Shown here in pieces: positions 42,828 through 51,427 of a DNA stretch of 64,000 bases. The position numbers and the translations under genes are program-made. The stretch comes from Hyphobacterium marinum (GTDB taxonomy: Bacteria; Pseudomonadota; Alphaproteobacteria; Caulobacterales; Maricaulaceae): the NCBI RefSeq assembly GCF_036330325.1, contig NZ_JAZDRO010000002.1, positions 248,001 through 312,000 on the forward strand, read 5' to 3'. The notes beneath the pieces are model-generated. The model worked only from the letters and a program-made list of their open reading frames with translations, made no database searches and was not told the DNA's origin. Each line of letters opens with the position of its first letter. Position 1 is the first letter of the stretch.

Positions 42828-43037
42828 ATGATCATGGCCCTCAATATTCTTATCGGCGTCGCTGTGCTGGCCGTCGCCGCGACCCTGCTGGCCGGGCTGT
42901 TCAACCTGGCGCGCGGCGGCGAAGGCGCGGGCGAGCGCTCCAACAAGCTGATGCGCTGGCGGGTGGGGCTTCAGTTCGTGGCGATTGCGCTTCTGGTCGT
43001 TGGCTTTATCGCCAAAACGGCCATCCAGAACGGCTGA
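42828..43037 (+). CDS. HIG1-type twin transmembrane protein
   Basis: A 69-residue protein with two membrane spans (LIGVAVLAVAATLLAGLFNL and GLQFVAIALLVVGFIAKTA) joined by a polar loop ending RSNKLMRWRVGLQ. The loop motif and size match the bacterial HIG1/twin-transmembrane family, related to mitochondrial Rcf1, which associates with cytochrome oxidase. AAGGAG lies seven bases before ATG at 42828. Confidence 0.88.
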   Translation: MIMALNILIGVAVLAVAATLLAGLFNLARGGEGAGERSNKLMRWRVGLQFVAIALLVVGFIAKTAIQNG

Positions 43038-44120
43038 TCACCGCCCGTTGGCGAGCGTACTGATGACGCGGCCGATTTCCGGCTGCACCCGCTGGGACCG
43101 CGCCTCATTGACCGCGACGACGACAAAACGGTCTGTGTCCGGCCAGACGACCGCCTGCAGATACCACATAGTATTCGACCCGGCGTGCATCAGTGCGCCG
43201 CCACTGATGCCCCAGCCCAGCGCGTAGTTGTCGCCAACCGGCGTCAGCAGGCGCTCCCAGCTTTCCGCGCTTAGATAGTTGCCGTCCCGGCCATTGGCCC
43301 CGTCGAGGACGAGGCGCAGGAAGCGCGCATAGTCCTGCATCGAGACGTGGACCCGGCCGGCCGGGCCGAGCGACGGCGGATTGTCGGACTGGCCGCTGTC
43401 CGGCACCATCGCATTGAGGCCGCCAAACAGGCCCGCACGGTGCCCGCGCGGCTGGTCGATCACGTCAGCCGTTCCGGGCGGGCCGAAACCGGCGCTCGCC
43501 ATGCCCAGAGGCTCGAAGACCTCGCGCGTGATCAGGGTTTCCCAGCTCTCGCCCGTCACGGCTTCCAGCATCGCCCCGGCGACGATGTAGCCGGAGTTCG
43601 AATAAAGGAATTCGCCCGGCTCGCCCGCCGGGCTGCGCGTCAGCACAGCTTCGGCATAGACAATCCGGTCCGCGGGCGCGTCACGTGCCGCATCGGTGCC
43701 GGAGAGTGACAGGAGCGTGGTCAACCCGGCATTGGCCGGCAGTCCGGAGCGGTGGGCGAGCAGGTCGATAAAGGTCGCATTGGCATATTCGGGCCGGATG
43801 CCGTCGATCCGGTCACCCAGGTGCTGGGCAATCGTGTCATCCCAGCCCACCACGCCGTCCTCGACGAGGCGGGCGATCAGCACCGCCGTCATCGCCTTGG
43901 TGTTCGATCCCAGATGCCAGAGATCATTCAGTTCGATCGCGGCCTCCGAACCCTCTGCCCGCACGCCGGCGACCGAGATCAGCGTGTTCTCGCCCTCCCC
44001 CCACATCACCACCGCGCCGGGGGATCCGGCATCCACGAGCGATTGCGCGAGGTCGTCGGTCGAGGCCTGGGCCGCGGCAGGCGCGGTCACAAGCAACAGG
44101 GCGGCTATTAGGCGAAGCAT
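43038..44120 (-). CDS. Exported serine hydrolase (class C beta-lactamase fold)
   Basis: A 360-residue periplasmic protein with signal MLRLIAALLLVTAPAAAQA; ATG at 44120 has AAGGGG about nine bases upstream. WHLGSNTKAMTAVLIARL carries the SxxK nucleophile and EFLYSNSGYIVAGAML the YxN motif; the third triad motif near the C-terminus is HAG (LMHAGSNTMWYLQA). These are D-alanyl peptidase or esterase-like enzymes more often than resistance enzymes. Its start is divergent from the adenosyltransferase gene. Confidence 0.9.
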   Translation of the reverse strand: MLRLIAALLLVTAPAAAQASTDDLAQSLVDAGSPGAVVMWGEGENTLISVAGVRAEGSEAAIELNDLWHLGSNTKAMTAVLIARLVEDGVVGWDDTIAQHLGDRIDGIRPEYANATFIDLLAHRSGLPANAGLTTLLSLSGTDAARDAPADRIVYAEAVLTRSPAGEPGEFLYSNSGYIVAGAMLEAVTGESWETLITREVFEPLGMASAGFGPPGTADVIDQPRGHRAGLFGGLNAMVPDSGQSDNPPSLGPAGRVHVSMQDYARFLRLVLDGANGRDGNYLSAESWERLLTPVGDNYALGWGISGGALMHAGSNTMWYLQAVVWPDTDRFVVVAVNEARSQRVQPEIGRVISTLANGR

Positions 44121-44215
44121 GGCGGACACCCCTTCTTTCACGCCTTCGGTCTTGAGAGCACAGTCTGACTCATAGACAGTGACAGGATAACCGGGATTGG
44201 AAGGACACGCATTCC

Positions 44216-44788
44216 ATGGTGCGCCTGACCAAAATCTACACGCGGACCGGCGATGGAGGCCGCACGCGGCTCGGCGACATGAGCGAGACCGGCAAGACCG
44301 ATCCGCGCGTGGAAGCCTACGGCAGTGTCGACGAGGCCAATGCCGCTATTGGCGTGGCGCGCGCGGCGCTGGATGACGCCAAGGTCGATGCCGTCCTGGA
44401 GCGTGTCCAGAACGAGCTCTTCGATCTCGGCGCGGATCTGTGCGTGCCGGACCGGGGCGAGACGCTGGACTACGAACCGCTGCGCGTCACCGCGCGCCAG
44501 GTCGAACGGCTCGAAACCGACATCGACGCGTTCAACGCGCGACTTGAACCGCTTGATTCCTTCATCCTGCCCGCGGGGAGCGAGGCGTCGGCCCGCCTCC
44601 ATCTTGCCCGCACCGTCGTGCGCCGGGCCGAACGCCGTACAATCGCGCTCGCCGAGACCGGCGAAAAGGTCAGCGCCGAGGTGATCCAATATCTCAACCG
44701 GTTGTCCGATCTGGTCTTCGTGCTGGCGCGCATCGCCAATGACGAGGGCCGTGCCGATGTGAAATGGGTGCCGGGCAAGGATCGATAG
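44216..44788 (+). CDS. Cob(I)alamin adenosyltransferase (PduO type)
   Basis: A 190-residue ATR. KIYTRTGDGGRTRLGDMS is the ATP-binding P-loop-like N-terminus and YGSVDEANAAIGVARAAL the following conserved helix; ARLHLARTVVRRAERRT and YLNRLSDLVFVLARIAND complete the family signature. It makes adenosylcobalamin from Co(I)-cobalamin and ATP. No B12 riboswitch is seen in the 95-base upstream region. Confidence 0.94.
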   Translation: MVRLTKIYTRTGDGGRTRLGDMSETGKTDPRVEAYGSVDEANAAIGVARAALDDAKVDAVLERVQNELFDLGADLCVPDRGETLDYEPLRVTARQVERLETDIDAFNARLEPLDSFILPAGSEASARLHLARTVVRRAERRTIALAETGEKVSAEVIQYLNRLSDLVFVLARIANDEGRADVKWVPGKDR

Positions 44789-44930
44789 GGCAATGCCCGA
44801 ATCCTTTCCGCTTCGGAAACACCGATTTTCACGCCGACCCCCTGAATTTTGCCGAAGACTTCCTATTTCTTCTTCGAGACGCGGCAATCGGGCCGCGATA
44901 CGTGCTGTTCAGCCGGAGAGTCTTGAGCCC

Positions 44931-45536
44931 ATGAAAAGTTTCGCCATCGCCCTGTCGGCCGCCGCCATGATCGCGCCCGCCGCCGCCATCGCCCAGCCGG
45001 TCAGCTATGATTTCGACCGCTCCCATACCGAGATCCGCGCAAGCTGGGATCACCAAGGCTATTCGCGCCAGGCCATCCAGTTCACCCAGTATGACGGTGA
45101 TCTGTTGCTCGACCTCGAAGACCCGTCCAATTCGACGGTCGACATCACCTTCACCCTTGTCGACGAGGGCTTCTGGGTCGGCGCGCACCATGAGCGCTTC
45201 ATTGCGCACCTGAATTCGGACGACTTCTTCCTGACCGATCAGTTCCCGACCGCACGCTTTGTCGCGACCTCGTTCGAGACCGAAGACGGTGTCACCGGCA
45301 CGATGACCGGCGAACTGACCATCCGCGACCTGACCCACCCGGTGACGCTCGAGGTCACGCTTAACAAGCAGGACGAAACCCGCGACGGCCGCACCAAGCT
45401 CGGCTTTTCGGCGACCGGTACGCTCCTGCGGTCAGAATGGGGCATGGGTTTTGCCATCCCCAACGTGTCGGATGAAGTCATCCTGACCATCGAAACCGAA
45501 CTGGTCGAAACGCCGGAAGCGGTTGAGGAAGAGTAG
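44931..45536 (+). CDS. YceI family periplasmic protein
   Basis: A 201-residue exported protein with signal MKSFAIALSAAAMIAPAAAIA. DFDRSHTEIRASWDHQGYSR is the conserved start of the YceI lipocalin-like barrel; FLTDQFPTARFVATSFE and RDLTHPVTLEVTLN follow. YceI proteins bind isoprenoid quinone-like lipids in the periplasm. The start at 44931 is set by the signal peptide. A strong terminator lies 25 bases after the stop. Confidence 0.93.
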   Translation: MKSFAIALSAAAMIAPAAAIAQPVSYDFDRSHTEIRASWDHQGYSRQAIQFTQYDGDLLLDLEDPSNSTVDITFTLVDEGFWVGAHHERFIAHLNSDDFFLTDQFPTARFVATSFETEDGVTGTMTGELTIRDLTHPVTLEVTLNKQDETRDGRTKLGFSATGTLLRSEWGMGFAIPNVSDEVILTIETELVETPEAVEEE

Positions 45537-45560
45537 GCGATAGCCACAGCCAATCACTTT

Positions 45561-45587
45561 CGGGCCGGTCGTGAGACCGGCCCGTTT
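45561..45587 (+). terminator. Rho-independent terminator after yceI
   Basis: CGGGCCGGTC (45561-45570), loop GTGA, GACCGGCCCG (45575-45584), then TTT. A perfect 10-bp stem; the short T run makes it weaker than the carD terminator. It may serve both yceI and, from the other side, the convergent hydrolase gene. Confidence 0.8.
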
Positions 45588-45607
45588 GCGTTGAAGGCCA
45601 GCTAGTC

Positions 45608-47092
45608 CTATCTGCCCCGGACCGGGCTGGACCACAGCGACAGGAACAGCACTGCGAAAGCGCTTGTAACCGACAGCGCCAGCCCTTCGATCTCATCGAG
45701 CGGAATTTCGTCGATCAGGATGGTTTCCGTCCGCCAGATCACTGAGTTGGTGTAAAAGATCCACACCGCTCCGACGCAAAGCACGGCGGCCAGAATGGCT
45801 ACGAACAGACGCCCGACCAGACGGAGCCGGCTCCGGCCTGAAGGCCGCAGCGCCAGTACACGCCGGCCGCACACAATGCCGGCGGCCAGCCAGTAGACCA
45901 GCGCCAGGGCGGCAAGCGCAAAACCGGCGGCCCACCAACCCACCGACCTTGCGACTGACAGGGCGTCGGCACAGGCGCGATCAGCATCGGCTGACTCCAT
46001 CATCGAGAGCCAGGCACAACTGAGATCCAGGTCCAGCTGGGCACCACCGGTCGTATTGGTCAGGAAATAGAATCCGTCTCCGGTCTCGGGCCTGACATAG
46101 ATTTGCCCATGCCAGGTCGAGTTGTTCCCGCCATGCCCGAACAACCAACCGGAGGGGGTACGCCACCGGGTGTAACTCATCGCAAAAGCAGGATCGGGAT
46201 TTGTCGGAGCGAAGGCCGTTTCGATCATGGCGGCGCTCAGGATCGTTTGCCCGCCCAGATGAGCCAGCAGGAAACGCTCCAGATCGTCAGCCGAGGCATA
46301 TCCCCCGGCCGCCGCCAGCGCGACGTCGCGCAGCGTTTCGATCCGGTTGCCGTAATAGGCAAAGGAGTCCGACACCTCATCAAGCCGCGCGGGATCGAAC
46401 CCGCTATTGGTCATGCCCAGCGGCTCCAGCACACGTACGCGCGCCAAAGCGTCGAAAGACTGCCCGGTCACGTCCTCGGCCATCATCTGCAGAAGGACAT
46501 AACCGCCGCCGGAATACCGGCGCGCCGTCCCCGGCTCGCGGACGATGCCCACGCGCTCGAAATTCTCGGTCAGGTCCAAGGCATCAACGGGTTGGTGTTC
46601 ATGGGCTCCGTACCCGCCATAGCCCTGAATATTCGTGCCCGCCGTATGGCGCAGAAGCCGCCGGATGGTGACGCCGGACGGGTCAAACTCACCTGCGGGA
46701 ATGTCATAGCGGGTGAGGTAATCACCCACCGGCCGGTCGAGATCAATCTCGCCGTGATAGACGAGGGAGAGGATCGTCCAGACCGTCAGCGGCTTGGAAA
46801 TTGATCCCAGATTGAACGCGGTATGTCCCGTCACCGGATCGCCCTCGGCTGTGCGGAAACCGCGGCGGGTCGACCAGATAATCTCAGCGTCGTGAATGGC
46901 ACCGGCGACAGCCCCGGAAATCGAATAGCGGTCCATAGCCCGGGACAGAACGGCGTCGAGTTGAGCGGCCACCCTGTCCGGTGGCGCCTCCGGATCGAGT
47001 GATTCATACGCACGTCGGCCCGCGAACGTCACCACCAGAACCAGGACCGCAGCAAGACCAACGGCCAATCGAATCCAATCCAGTTTTCGCAT
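45608..47092 (-). CDS. Membrane-anchored serine hydrolase (beta-lactamase fold)
   Basis: A 494-residue protein. ATG at 47092 has GGGAG upstream. One N-terminal span (RLAVGLAAVLVLVVTFAG), a catalytic domain of about 330 residues with SxxK in NLGSISKPLTVW, YxG-type motif YSGGGYVLLQMM and HGG in LFGHGGNNSTWH, then three C-terminal membrane spans starting at GWWAAGFALAALALVYWLAA. The C-terminal membrane part is unusual for plain beta-lactamase-like esterases and suggests tethering. It is divergent from a PadR/HAAS-like pair and may be controlled with it. Confidence 0.88.
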   Translation of the reverse strand: MRKLDWIRLAVGLAAVLVLVVTFAGRRAYESLDPEAPPDRVAAQLDAVLSRAMDRYSISGAVAGAIHDAEIIWSTRRGFRTAEGDPVTGHTAFNLGSISKPLTVWTILSLVYHGEIDLDRPVGDYLTRYDIPAGEFDPSGVTIRRLLRHTAGTNIQGYGGYGAHEHQPVDALDLTENFERVGIVREPGTARRYSGGGYVLLQMMAEDVTGQSFDALARVRVLEPLGMTNSGFDPARLDEVSDSFAYYGNRIETLRDVALAAAGGYASADDLERFLLAHLGGQTILSAAMIETAFAPTNPDPAFAMSYTRWRTPSGWLFGHGGNNSTWHGQIYVRPETGDGFYFLTNTTGGAQLDLDLSCAWLSMMESADADRACADALSVARSVGWWAAGFALAALALVYWLAAGIVCGRRVLALRPSGRSRLRLVGRLFVAILAAVLCVGAVWIFYTNSVIWRTETILIDEIPLDEIEGLALSVTSAFAVLFLSLWSSPVRGR

Positions 47093-47139
47093 GTCGAAAC
47101 TCCCTACCGCCACAGCCGTCAGCGCAGCACACCTGCTGC

Positions 47140-47173
47140 TTTACCAGTTACTTTGTATTGCTATACATATAGC
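47140..47173 (+). promoter_or_regulatory. Putative PadR operator/promoter
   Basis: A possible -35 TTTACC (47140-47145) and -10 TATACA (47162-47167) spaced 16 bases. The -10 is covered by a palindrome GCTATA-CA-TATAGC (47160-47173). A dyad over the -10 box in the padR upstream region is what autorepression would look like; the site also lies between padR and the divergent hydrolase. Confidence 0.5.
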
Positions 47174-47232
47174 TAAACGACAATTCAAGCGCTAGAAGGC
47201 CACGGACCAACGGGTTTGAAGGCAGGCTGGAC

Positions 47233-47583
47233 ATGACGCCCAAGGACGACGTGCTGGAGCGCTGGATTTCGCAAGCCCGCAAGGGCTATTTCGAAATGCT
47301 CCTCCTGTCCCGGCTGCAGGCCGGGCGGGCCTATGGATACCAAATTGTGGCAAGCTTGAAACGCGCGCCCGGATTCGAAGCACTGGCCGAAGGGACCATC
47401 TATCCAGTGCTGGCACGGATGAAGAAGGACGGGCTGGTCACCGCCGAATGGGTGGCAACCGATGCCGGCGCGCCGCGCAAATACTACACGACGACCGCCT
47501 TCGGTGCCGACGTGCTGACCGAGATGCGCCGCGTCTGGAAGCGGATGGGCGATGTCCTCGACAATCAGGGAATGGACTCATGA
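47233..47583 (+). CDS. PadR family transcriptional regulator
   Basis: A 116-residue regulator. The winged helix runs from GYFEMLLLSRLQAGRAYGYQ to EGTIYPVLARMKKDGLVTAE; the C-terminal helix VLTEMRRVWKRM is the short dimerisation helix of the PadR-s1 type. It overlaps the next gene by 4 bases (ATGA); PadR genes are commonly coupled to small membrane partner genes in this way. Confidence 0.93.
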   Translation: MTPKDDVLERWISQARKGYFEMLLLSRLQAGRAYGYQIVASLKRAPGFEALAEGTIYPVLARMKKDGLVTAEWVATDAGAPRKYYTTTAFGADVLTEMRRVWKRMGDVLDNQGMDS

Positions 47584-48146
47584 GCGCAGAACCTGAGTTC
47601 CAGTCGCGGGAGGCAAAACGGATCTGGGCGGACTTCAGCGCCCGGCTCGAATGGACCTATCGCGACCTGCCCCGCGAGGAGCGCGACGAGGCTATTGCCG
47701 AAGCGCAGATGCATGTGCTGGAGGCATGCGCTGACGCGCAGGGAACCGGCGAGGCGGACCGGCTCAATGCCGCCATCCGCCGTTTCGGGCCTCTGGCGCG
47801 CCGCCCGTCGCGATGGCGGGTACCGGCCGCGCTCGCGTTGCAGTACGGCGCAATCCTCGCGATCGGAACGCTAGCATTTCTCACGCTCGCATTGGCCGCG
47901 ATGATGATTGCGGAGATTTTCAATCCGTCCGGTGTGGGCCTGTGGGTTTTCCCTGATGGAGACTGGTCTCTCTCTTTCAACCGCCAGGCAGGCGGCGAGG
48001 AAATTCTGGGGACCTGGTTCATACCGGTCATGATGGTGGTTTGCGCTGTCCTGGCCGGGGTGATCTATGGTGTTCACCGATTGGCCCTTGGCGAACGCAA
48101 TCCCCTGTCAGCATGGAAAACTGGACCCAACGACGCTGCAAGCTGA
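47580..48146 (+). CDS. HAAS-like membrane protein coupled to PadR
   Basis: A 188-residue protein starting in the ATGA overlap with padR. The first 75 residues are a helical, charged domain (RIWADFSARLEWTYRDLPRE, EAIAEAQMHVLEACAD) resembling the HAAS signalling domain found with PadR regulators. Two membrane spans follow (LQYGAILAIGTLAFLTLALA and IPVMMVVCAVLAGVIYGV). It likely senses or transmits an envelope signal to PadR. Confidence 0.75.
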   Translation: MSAEPEFQSREAKRIWADFSARLEWTYRDLPREERDEAIAEAQMHVLEACADAQGTGEADRLNAAIRRFGPLARRPSRWRVPAALALQYGAILAIGTLAFLTLALAAMMIAEIFNPSGVGLWVFPDGDWSLSFNRQAGGEEILGTWFIPVMMVVCAVLAGVIYGVHRLALGERNPLSAWKTGPNDAAS

Positions 48147-48250
48147 CGCCGGCGTCACGTTGACTCCGCGAGGGGGCAAAGGCAGTTTCGCCGCCTGTTC
48201 TATTAAGGCTGTGCGCCCCTTCCGCGCGCATGACGAACCGGAGCCTTCGG

Positions 48251-49000
48251 ATGAAAATTCTCGTCCCTGTCAAACGGGTCATCGACTACAACGTCAAACC
48301 GCGCGTGAAGCCCGACCAGTCGGGCGTGGACCTCGCCAATGTGAAGATGTCCATGAACCCCTTCTGCGAGATCGCCGTGGAAGAGGCGATCCGCATAAAG
48401 GAAAAGGGCGGGGCCGAAGAAATCGTCGTCGTCTCCGTCGGGCCGCAACAAGCCCAGGAGACGATCCGCACCGCGCTGGCGATGGGGGCCGACCGCGGCA
48501 TCCACATCGTCACCGACGAGACGGTCGAGGCGCTGGGGGTTGCGAAACTCCTGAAAGCCGTTGTCGGCGAAGAAAACCCGGACCTCGTCATTCTCGGCAA
48601 GCAGGCCATTGATGATGACGCCAACCAGACCGGCCAGATGTTGGCCGCGCTGCTGGACTGGCCGCAGGGCACGTTCGCGTCCGAGCTCGCCATCGACGGC
48701 ACGTCGATCAAGGTCACGCGCGAGATTGATGGCGGGCTGCAGACGCTCGGCATGGACCTTCCGGCCATCGTCACCACCGATCTGCGCCTGAATGAGCCGC
48801 GCTACGCCTCGCTGCCGAACATCATGAAGGCCAAGCGCAAGCCGATCGACGCGAAGACGCCCGCCGATTACGGCGTCGACATCGCCCCGCGTCTCAGCGT
48901 GGTGAAGGTCACCGAACCGCCCAAGCGCGAAGCCGGGATCAAGGTCGAAAGCGTCGCCCAACTGGTCGACAAGCTGAAGAATGAAGCGGGGGTGATCTAG
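48251..49000 (+). CDS. etfB: Electron transfer flavoprotein beta subunit
   Basis: A 249-residue ETF beta chain. MKILVPVKRVIDYNVKPRVK is the standard N-terminus; NPFCEIAVEEAIRIKEKG and AIDDDANQTGQMLAALLDWP match the AMP-binding and family signature regions. It passes electrons from acyl-CoA dehydrogenases to ETF:ubiquinone oxidoreductase. Start at 48251 follows GGAGCCTTCGG. etfA follows directly with no gap. Confidence 0.96.
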   Translation: MKILVPVKRVIDYNVKPRVKPDQSGVDLANVKMSMNPFCEIAVEEAIRIKEKGGAEEIVVVSVGPQQAQETIRTALAMGADRGIHIVTDETVEALGVAKLLKAVVGEENPDLVILGKQAIDDDANQTGQMLAALLDWPQGTFASELAIDGTSIKVTREIDGGLQTLGMDLPAIVTTDLRLNEPRYASLPNIMKAKRKPIDAKTPADYGVDIAPRLSVVKVTEPPKREAGIKVESVAQLVDKLKNEAGVI

Positions 49001-49942
49001 ATGGCTCTTCTCGTTGTTGCCGAACACGACAATGCCGCGCTGAACGACGCCACGCGCGCAGCCGTTACGGCCGCCAGCCAGATTGGCGGCGATATCGACA
49101 TCCTCGTCGCCGGTTCCGGGGCCGGTGCGGTCGCCGAAGCCGCGTCCAAGATCGACGGGGTGCGCAAGGTACTCCACGCCGATGGCGACAGCCTCGCCCA
49201 TCCGATCGCCGAAGCGATGGAAGCGCTGATCCTGCCGCTGATGGACGGGTATGACGGCCTGCTGGCTGTTGCCTCGACCGTGGGCAAGAATTTCGCGCCG
49301 CGTATCGCGGCCAAGCTCGACGTGATGCAGATCTCTGACATCACGGGCGTGGAAAGCGCCGACACCTTCATCCGCCCGATCTATGCGGGCAATGCAATGA
49401 AGACGGTGAAGTCGTCCGACGCCAAGAAGGTGATCACGGTCCGCCCGACCACGTTCGAGAAGGCCGGTGACGGCGGTTCGGCCAGTGTCGAGTCCATCGA
49501 CGCGCCTGCCGGTCCGTTCAAGTCGCAATTCGTCTCCGAAGAGCTGACCAAGTCCGACCGTCCCGAACTCGGCGCGGCCAAGATCGTCATCTCCGGTGGC
49601 CGCGGCATGGCCTCGGGCGACAATTTCCACCTGCTCGACAAGATCGCCGACAAGCTCAACGCCGCGGTCGGGGCCTCGCGCGCCGCGGTCGATGCCGGCT
49701 TCGTCCCGAACGATTACCAGGTCGGCCAGACCGGCAAGGTCGTCGCCCCCGAGCTCTACATCGCCGTCGGGATTTCCGGCGCGATTCAGCACCTGGCGGG
49801 CATGAAGGACTCCAAGGTCATCGTCGCGATCAACAAGGACGAGGAAGCCCCGATCTTCTCCGTCGCCGATTACGGCCTCGTCGCCGATCTGTTCAAGGCA
49901 CTGCCTGAACTCGACGAAGAGCTGACCAAGGCGGGCTATTGA
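49001..49942 (+). CDS. etfA: Electron transfer flavoprotein alpha subunit
   Basis: A 313-residue ETF alpha chain. The FAD-binding C-terminal half has VISGGRGMASGDNFHLLDKI, AVGASRAAVDAGFVPNDYQV, VGQTGKVVAPELYIAVGISG and SKVIVAINKDEEAPIFSVAD, all conserved. Operon partner of etfB, and part of fatty-acid and amino-acid oxidation together with acyl-CoA synthesis elsewhere in the window. Confidence 0.96.
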   Translation: MALLVVAEHDNAALNDATRAAVTAASQIGGDIDILVAGSGAGAVAEAASKIDGVRKVLHADGDSLAHPIAEAMEALILPLMDGYDGLLAVASTVGKNFAPRIAAKLDVMQISDITGVESADTFIRPIYAGNAMKTVKSSDAKKVITVRPTTFEKAGDGGSASVESIDAPAGPFKSQFVSEELTKSDRPELGAAKIVISGGRGMASGDNFHLLDKIADKLNAAVGASRAAVDAGFVPNDYQVGQTGKVVAPELYIAVGISGAIQHLAGMKDSKVIVAINKDEEAPIFSVADYGLVADLFKALPELDEELTKAGY

Positions 49943-49945
49943 GCC

Positions 49946-50548
49946 ATGACGAATAGCCGCTCACCTGAAACGAGCGGCCTTTTCGACCACAGGGACGCGC
50001 TGGTGATCGTCTTCGACATCACCGGCGCGACCGCCTTTTTCGCCGACAACACCAAACGTCCGGTCTTCAACCGCGCCATCGAGCGCTGGGTGTTTGCTGG
50101 CGTTGAGGTTTGCGAAGCTGAAGGTGGTCGCCTGTCGGCCTTCACCGGTGACGGCATGATCATTTGCTGGCCGGACGCCTCGATGATGCCGCAAGCGCTC
50201 GACGCTGCTCAGACTGTCTTCGACCTCTGGAAATCGGAATGCGATGGGCTGGGCCGCCAGTTCGCTGATGCCGGCACGCTGATCCTGCGGGCCGGAATGG
50301 CACGCGGACCGACCGAAACGGTGATGGCTCCGACCTCGGACAAGGGCCCGACCGCGACTATCCAGGGCGTTGCTGTTCCGCCTGCGAAACATGTCTGCGA
50401 TGCGGTGCCGGGCGGGCTGGATGCGCTGGCGGCGGCAGAGGGCCTGCCCATGCCGGATGGAGCAGAACCGCTCGATCCGGGGGCCTATACCGGCAAGACC
50501 GGACGCGCGCGCCCGGTCTGGGTGCTGCCCTTCAAGGCGGGCGGCTAG
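49946..50548 (+). CDS. Degenerate class III nucleotide cyclase-like protein
   Basis: A 200-residue stand-alone domain starting four bases after the etfA stop. LVIVFDITGATAFF and GGRLSAFTGDGMIICW align with the two metal-Asp segments of class III adenylate/guanylate cyclases (FxDIxGFT and KxxGDxxMA), followed by ILRAGMARGPTETV (RxGI..G). But the base-recognition Lys is replaced by Ala, and the region where NxxxR is expected reads VAVPPAKHVC, lacking Asn and Arg. Catalysis is therefore doubtful; it may be a regulatory or binding domain. Co-transcription with etfBA is likely. Confidence 0.7.
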   Translation: MTNSRSPETSGLFDHRDALVIVFDITGATAFFADNTKRPVFNRAIERWVFAGVEVCEAEGGRLSAFTGDGMIICWPDASMMPQALDAAQTVFDLWKSECDGLGRQFADAGTLILRAGMARGPTETVMAPTSDKGPTATIQGVAVPPAKHVCDAVPGGLDALAAAEGLPMPDGAEPLDPGAYTGKTGRARPVWVLPFKAGG

Positions 50549-51369
50549 TCCGCGAAGGCCGCAAAGGCCAGCTGCACACGGGTTGAAGCGGCCCGGATCG
50601 TTGAAACCGACGCCGGAGAGTCATTCGCCACGTTTTGGTGCAGCTCCGCCAGAGCGGCCAGCGTTTCATCAAGTTGGTTCGCGGCGTCGGTATTCACGGC
50701 ATTGTAGTCACCACGACGCGCATCAAAGGCGGTGCGCGTGGCAACGATGAACCCCCACGCGTCCTGGAATTCGATCGCGTTGGTTACCGCTCCGTCGGTA
50801 ACGCCTTCGGCATACTCGATCCGTGCCAGCCCGATCAGCTCGGACAGGCCGGCTGCGTGGTCTGCCAGCGTGGCATCCGCAAAGACGGCATCGATCTGGG
50901 CGGTCACCGCGTCATAGCGCGCCGGCACGTCATTGCCATTGCCGCCCTCGCCCGCCGCAAGAGCCAACGCCTCGATCTCGTCTTCAAGGGCCAGGCGCTC
51001 GGCATCGGCAAACAGGTCCGGATTCCCTTCCATGACCTCGGCGATCGGATGCATGAAGTGCGGGGCGGACGCGTCCTCCGCGCCGGCCTCATAAAGCGCA
51101 TGGGCGACCGCGAGATGTCCGCGCATCTGGCCGTAGACATAAACGCGCGCGGTTCCGTCGCCGAGATCGGCAACCGAAGCGCCACCCTCCCCGCCTTCTC
51201 CACCCTCGCCACCTTCGCCCCCTTCGCCGCCGTGAGACGCGCTCATGGCGTGGCCGGCTTCGCCGCCTTCGCCCGCTTCTCCGGCCTCGCCGCCTTCGCC
51301 GCTACAGGCGGCCAGGCTGGCACCAAGAAGGGCAGTGGACAGGAAGAGCCAGTTCTTGCGCTCGGACAT
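50545..51369 (-). CDS. Gly/Glu-repeat lipoprotein of unknown function
   Basis: A 274-residue exported protein. Signal MSERKNWLFLSTALLGASLAAC ends with a lipobox (LAAC). The next 45 residues are two Gly-Glu-Gly repeat blocks (GEGGEAGEAGEGGEAG and five GGE units) separated by HAMSASH. A helical domain follows from about residue 68 (RVYVYGQMRGHLAVAHALYE, HFMHPIAEVMEGN) to the end. ATG at 51369 has GGAG seven bases upstream. The His-rich helices could bind metal, but I recognise no family. It is divergent from a PiuC-type dioxygenase. Confidence 0.75.
   Translation of the reverse strand: MSERKNWLFLSTALLGASLAACSGEGGEAGEAGEGGEAGHAMSASHGGEGGEGGEGGEGGEGGASVADLGDGTARVYVYGQMRGHLAVAHALYEAGAEDASAPHFMHPIAEVMEGNPDLFADAERLALEDEIEALALAAGEGGNGNDVPARYDAVTAQIDAVFADATLADHAAGLSELIGLARIEYAEGVTDGAVTNAIEFQDAWGFIVATRTAFDARRGDYNAVNTDAANQLDETLAALAELHQNVANDSPASVSTIRAASTRVQLAFAAFAD
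51181..51231. repeat. Short tandem repeat encoding GGE units
   Basis: About five imperfect 9-base units of the GCCaCCtTC type on the plus strand, coding for (Gly-Gly-Glu) repeats on the minus strand in the lipoprotein. Unit number could vary by slippage. Confidence 0.75.
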
Positions 51370-51427
51370 GGGACACTCCGGACTTGTCGCGACGAGGGAT
51401 TGACCGGAAGAATAGGCCATTGCCCCC

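Noticed and set aside
44142..44215. Cobalamin riboswitch before the adenosyltransferase gene
   Set aside because: The gap is only 74 bases, and no B12-box-like sequence is visible.
48203..49792. A 529-codon minus-strand frame opposite etfBA
   Set aside because: Antisense shadow of two highly conserved genes.
51181..51300. Tandem short repeats that could suggest a CRISPR-like array
   Set aside because: Units are 9 bases without spacers and in frame with a lipoprotein; they encode Gly-Gly-Glu.
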